Assembly: GCA_938074515.1 (NCBI GenBank)
Contig: CALJFV010000057.1
Span: 1 to 7,542 of the forward strand
Direction: 5' to 3'
DNA: 7,542 nucleotides
DNA from: an uncultured Flavobacteriaceae bacterium
GTDB taxonomy: Bacteria > Bacteroidota > Bacteroidia > Flavobacteriales > Flavobacteriaceae
Shown: piece after piece, positions 4,677 through 7,542 of the stretch
Layout: each line of letters starts with the position of its first letter
Position numbering within the stretch: position 1 is the first letter of the stretch
Notes under the pieces: model-generated
What the model saw: the letters and a program-made list of their open reading frames with translations, nothing else
What the model was told of the DNA's origin: nothing
Databases searched by the model: none
Program-made: the position numbers and the translations under genes

Positions 4677-7403
4677 ATGAAAACAATTTTATCTACTGTA
4701 TTTGTGCTATTGACCTGCATGACCTGGGCCCAATCTGGCCAAGTTAAAGGACGTGTTTTGGATCAAGACAACTTCCCGCTTCCTGGAGCCACTGTAATGG
4801 CTGAAAACTCAGGTGTAGCGGCAATTTCGGATTTTGACGGCTACTTCACTCTAACCTCAATCCCTGTAGGTGAAGACCAAATTACTGTGTCCTACGTAGG
4901 GTTTGAATCAAAAACCCAAAGCATTGCAGTAAGTGATGGCCAAACCAGTTATTTGGAATTCAACTTGAGTGCTTCAGTAAATGAACTTAATGAGGTTGTG
5001 GTCTCAGGATTTCAAGCCGGGATAAATAAGGCTTTGAACAAACAAAGAACCGACATTAATGTGACCAATGTTATCTCTTCAGATCAGGTGGGTAAGTTTC
5101 CCGATGCGAACATTGGTGACGCCCTTCGTCGTGTGCCTGGAATCAGCATGCAAAATGATCAAGGAGAGGCCCGGGACATCATTATTCGTGGCTTTGCGCC
5201 TGGATTAAACTCTGTAACCTTAAATGGCGAAAGAATTCCTTCTGCTGAAGGAGACAATCGTCGTGTACAGATGGACCTTATTCCTTCTGATATGATCCAA
5301 ACCATCGAAGTGAACAAATCTTTGACCCCGGATATGGAGGGTGATGCTATCGGAGGGTCGGTTAATTTGATTACCCGTTCTAACCCAAACCGCTTCCGCT
5401 TCTCGGCCACTGGATCTTATGGGCTTAATGCCATCCGAGATGGTTATAACGGTGCTGCCTCGTTTATCGTGGCAGACAAAGTGAGTGACAAATTCCGCTA
5501 CACCCTTAGCTCAAGTTTACAGACAAACGATTACGGGTCTGACAACATCGAATTTGTGTGGAACAATCCAGAAGACTGGGCTGCTGATAGCCCGTTTGAC
5601 GAGCACGATATCCGTCGTTATGATGTAAAAAGAACCCGACGCTCAATTTCTGCTAACTTGGACTACGCCCTAAATAACAACCACCAGTTTTACATCAAAA
5701 GCATGTACAACAATCGTGATGACTGGGAAAACCGTTTCCGTTTGCGCATGGCCAAATTTGATGTGGAAGATAACACCGTGCGTGTACGCAAGCAGACCAA
5801 AGGAGGAATCGACAATGACGAAAATCAAAACCGTCGTCTGGAAGCCCAAAGCACTTATAAAATTGCTCTTGGCGGGGACCATCAATTTGGGAATCTTGCC
5901 CTATCTTGGAAGGCCAGTACCTCCAAAGCAGACGAACAACGCCCCAATGAGCGTTACATACGTTTTGAACAAAAAAATGTGCCGATTTCTGCCATTGATA
6001 TCAGTGATCCAAAATTCCCTGTAATTCGTTTTGCGGGCGATCAATGGAATGATGTGTCGGCCTTTAATTTTAACGAGGCCACAGAGCAAAACGGTCTTAC
6101 GGAAGAAACGGACCAAAGTTTACGCGTCGATTTTAAATTACCTTTGGCCAAAGTGGGGACCTTTAAATTTGGAGGAAAATACAAGGACAAAGAAAAACTG
6201 AGAGACAATAACTTCTTTGACTTTTCAGACTATATCGAATCGCGTTATGAAACCATGGCGGATGTCGCGACCTTAGATTATACCGTCAGTGATTACCTGC
6301 CTGGCAGCGACTACCAACACGGGTTTTTTGCGACACCAAAATTCCTTGGGGACGTGATTATGCCTCCGAGTGAAGGCGTCTCTGTTTTGGAAGAATTTAT
6401 TACCTCAAACTACAATGCCAAAGAGGCGGTTACCGCCGCTTACGGTATGCTGACTTCTGAAATCGGGGATAAAACCAAAGTGATTGCTGGAGCGCGTTTT
6501 GAACAAACCGCTATTGAGTATACCGGTTATGGGTATACTGTAGAAGAAGATGGGACTGAGCGCGTAGAGGAACTTACCGGTTCTGGAGATTACGGAAACT
6601 TTTTGCCGAGCGTTACCGTACAACACGAACTTACGGATGATATTGTGTTAAATGCGGCTTATACCACTTCCTTGGCGCGCCCTGGCTACTTTAACATCGT
6701 TCCCTTTAGATCGATCATTGTAGAAGATCAACAAATCGAAGAGGGAAACCCTGAGCTCGAGGCCACGGTTTCTCAAAACTTTGACTTTACTGCGGAGAAG
6801 TACATGGGAAGTGTAGGACTCATCTCCCTTGGGGTATTCCACAAGAACATGGACAACTGGCTTTACACCTACACCACAACAGAGTACGATTACGGCGACG
6901 GGAATGACTGGACTTACTCTCAAGTACGTAATGGACGTACCGCAAGTGTTACAGGTTTCGAAGTTTCTCTCCAAAGTAAACTCAAGTTCCTTCCTGGGTT
7001 CTTGTCAAACTTGACGTATTATGGTAACTACACCTTTACCGACTCTTCAACCGACGGTGTCGATGGCCGTGAAGACATTCCATTGGTGGGCGCTGTTCAA
7101 AACATGTTCAACAGCTCTTTGGCCTATGAAACCAAAAAAATGTTCGTGCGTGCCTCTTTAAACTATTCAGGAGAAGCTCTTGATGAAGTAGGCGGTGCAG
7201 AATGGGAAGACCGCTATTACGACCAACAACTTTTTGTTGATCTTAACGCAAGTTATGCCCTTAGCGACTCTGTCCGTTTGTTTGCCGAGATGAAAAACTT
7301 AACAAACCAGCCGCTGCGCTACTATCAGGGTATTGCCGAGCGCACCATGCAATTAGAGTATTATAACTACAGCTGGAATGCTGGGGTCAAAATCGACTTC
7401 TAA
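4677..7403 (+). CDS. TonB-dependent outer-membrane receptor, phytase-linked
   Basis: This is a complete 908-residue outer-membrane transporter that uses energy from TonB-ExbBD to import a ligand. Residues 1-19 are a signal peptide ending WAQ. Residues 22-98 form a carboxypeptidase-regulatory-like beta-sandwich (GRVLDQDNFPLPGATV, DFDGYFTL, YVGFESK), typical of Bacteroidota receptors. A TonB-box-like LNEVVVSG lies at 104-111. The plug runs from about 115 to 235 (KFPDANIGDALRRVPGI, IIIRGF, LNGERIP, EGDAIGGSVNLITR). The rest is the 22-strand barrel, closing with a C-terminal aromatic residue (WNAGVKIDF). The plug is like the TIGR01782 group rather than SusC, and no SusD gene follows. The ATG at 4677 gives the signal peptide. 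Its stop overlaps the start of the phytase-like gene, so the ligand is probably phytate-related or a product of that enzyme. This is inferred from context, as receptor sequence alone does not reveal the substrate. Confidence 0.95.
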   Translation: MKTILSTVFVLLTCMTWAQSGQVKGRVLDQDNFPLPGATVMAENSGVAAISDFDGYFTLTSIPVGEDQITVSYVGFESKTQSIAVSDGQTSYLEFNLSASVNELNEVVVSGFQAGINKALNKQRTDINVTNVISSDQVGKFPDANIGDALRRVPGISMQNDQGEARDIIIRGFAPGLNSVTLNGERIPSAEGDNRRVQMDLIPSDMIQTIEVNKSLTPDMEGDAIGGSVNLITRSNPNRFRFSATGSYGLNAIRDGYNGAASFIVADKVSDKFRYTLSSSLQTNDYGSDNIEFVWNNPEDWAADSPFDEHDIRRYDVKRTRRSISANLDYALNNNHQFYIKSMYNNRDDWENRFRLRMAKFDVEDNTVRVRKQTKGGIDNDENQNRRLEAQSTYKIALGGDHQFGNLALSWKASTSKADEQRPNERYIRFEQKNVPISAIDISDPKFPVIRFAGDQWNDVSAFNFNEATEQNGLTEETDQSLRVDFKLPLAKVGTFKFGGKYKDKEKLRDNNFFDFSDYIESRYETMADVATLDYTVSDYLPGSDYQHGFFATPKFLGDVIMPPSEGVSVLEEFITSNYNAKEAVTAAYGMLTSEIGDKTKVIAGARFEQTAIEYTGYGYTVEEDGTERVEELTGSGDYGNFLPSVTVQHELTDDIVLNAAYTTSLARPGYFNIVPFRSIIVEDQQIEEGNPELEATVSQNFDFTAEKYMGSVGLISLGVFHKNMDNWLYTYTTTEYDYGDGNDWTYSQVRNGRTASVTGFEVSLQSKLKFLPGFLSNLTYYGNYTFTDSSTDGVDGREDIPLVGAVQNMFNSSLAYETKKMFVRASLNYSGEALDEVGGAEWEDRYYDQQLFVDLNASYALSDSVRLFAEMKNLTNQPLRYYQGIAERTMQLEYYNYSWNAGVKIDF

Positions 7404-7542
7404 TGCAAAAACTTTTAGTTTGTTTTTTATTAATTAGTTCTATGGCTGGGTTGTCACAAAATGACAGCCCGGTCATTTTTCAGGTGACTCCCGCCTGCGA
7501 AACAATCCCTGTAGAATCCCCAGATGATGGGGCCGATGATCC
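7403..7542 (+). CDS. Probable beta-propeller phytase, N-terminus only (3' end beyond window)
   Basis: Only 46 complete codons are visible. Residues 1-18 (MQKLLVCFLLISSMAGLS) form a signal peptide. There is no lipobox cysteine at the cleavage site, so export as a soluble periplasmic or secreted protein is expected. The mature start contains VTPACETIPVESPDDGADDP. This follows the opening pattern of calcium-dependent beta-propeller phytases, whose N-terminus reads like ETxPVxxPDDxADDPAIW; the acidic residues there help form the calcium-rich active site. Such enzymes release phosphate from phytate (myo-inositol hexakisphosphate). The ATG at 7403-7405 overlaps the receptor stop in TAATG, indicating translational coupling. 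The assignment rests on about 20 residues, so another propeller hydrolase is possible. Confidence 0.78.
   Translation, partial: MQKLLVCFLLISSMAGLSQNDSPVIFQVTPACETIPVESPDDGADD

Noticed and set aside
5159..7014. Several open frames of 60-110 codons inside the receptor gene on both strands
   Set aside because: The receptor frame is continuous and has full family structure. The others show no domain, signal or start context and are shadows.
7240..7542. A SusC/SusD-type glycan utilisation pair
   Set aside because: The gene directly after the receptor starts like a phytase, has no SusD-type lipobox cysteine, and the receptor plug resembles the TIGR01782 group rather than SusC.

Overview
The window looks like chromosomal DNA of a Bacteroidota bacterium, most likely a marine-type member of the Flavobacteriia. 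The evidence is the gene order (pdxA, DUF177, rpmF, fabH, accB on one strand with riboflavin synthase divergent), a TonB-dependent receptor with an N-terminal carboxypeptidase-regulatory-like domain, and intergenic sites matching the Bacteroidota -7 promoter element TAnnTTTG. No RNA gene, CRISPR array, insertion sequence or phage gene was seen.

Layout. Bases 1-3543 are a minus-strand housekeeping block. In transcription order it holds pdxA (vitamin B6), a DUF177/YceD protein, rpmF (ribosomal protein L32), a terminator-like hairpin, fabH (fatty-acid initiation) and accB (biotin carrier of acetyl-CoA carboxylase, running off the left edge). The order recalls the yceD-rpmF-plsX-fabH cluster of other bacteria, but plsX is absent. 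Bases 3590-4186 encode riboflavin synthase on the plus strand. It diverges from pdxA across 46 bases that carry two back-to-back promoter -7 boxes. A 67-residue membrane protein with a signal peptide, a proline run and an LPID motif before its last helix (4161-4364, minus) overlaps the 3' end of ribE tail to tail.

Bases 4365-4676 hold no confident gene. They contain a GC-richer island of about 110 bases with a short open frame on the minus strand, then an AT-rich promoter region with inverted repeats around a TAnnTTTG box. From 4677 onward, plus strand, comes a complete 908-residue TonB-dependent receptor. Its stop codon overlaps by one base (TAATG) the start of a secreted protein, visible for only 46 complete codons, whose N-terminus reads like a beta-propeller phytase. 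No SusD-like gene lies between them. The pair suggests acquisition of phosphorus from phytate or related phosphate esters at the cell surface.

The most noteworthy points are the receptor-phytase coupling, the palindromic divergent promoter between the B6 and B2 genes, the repeat array around the receptor promoter, and the small LPID membrane protein. I see no clearly novel defence or mobile system in this window.
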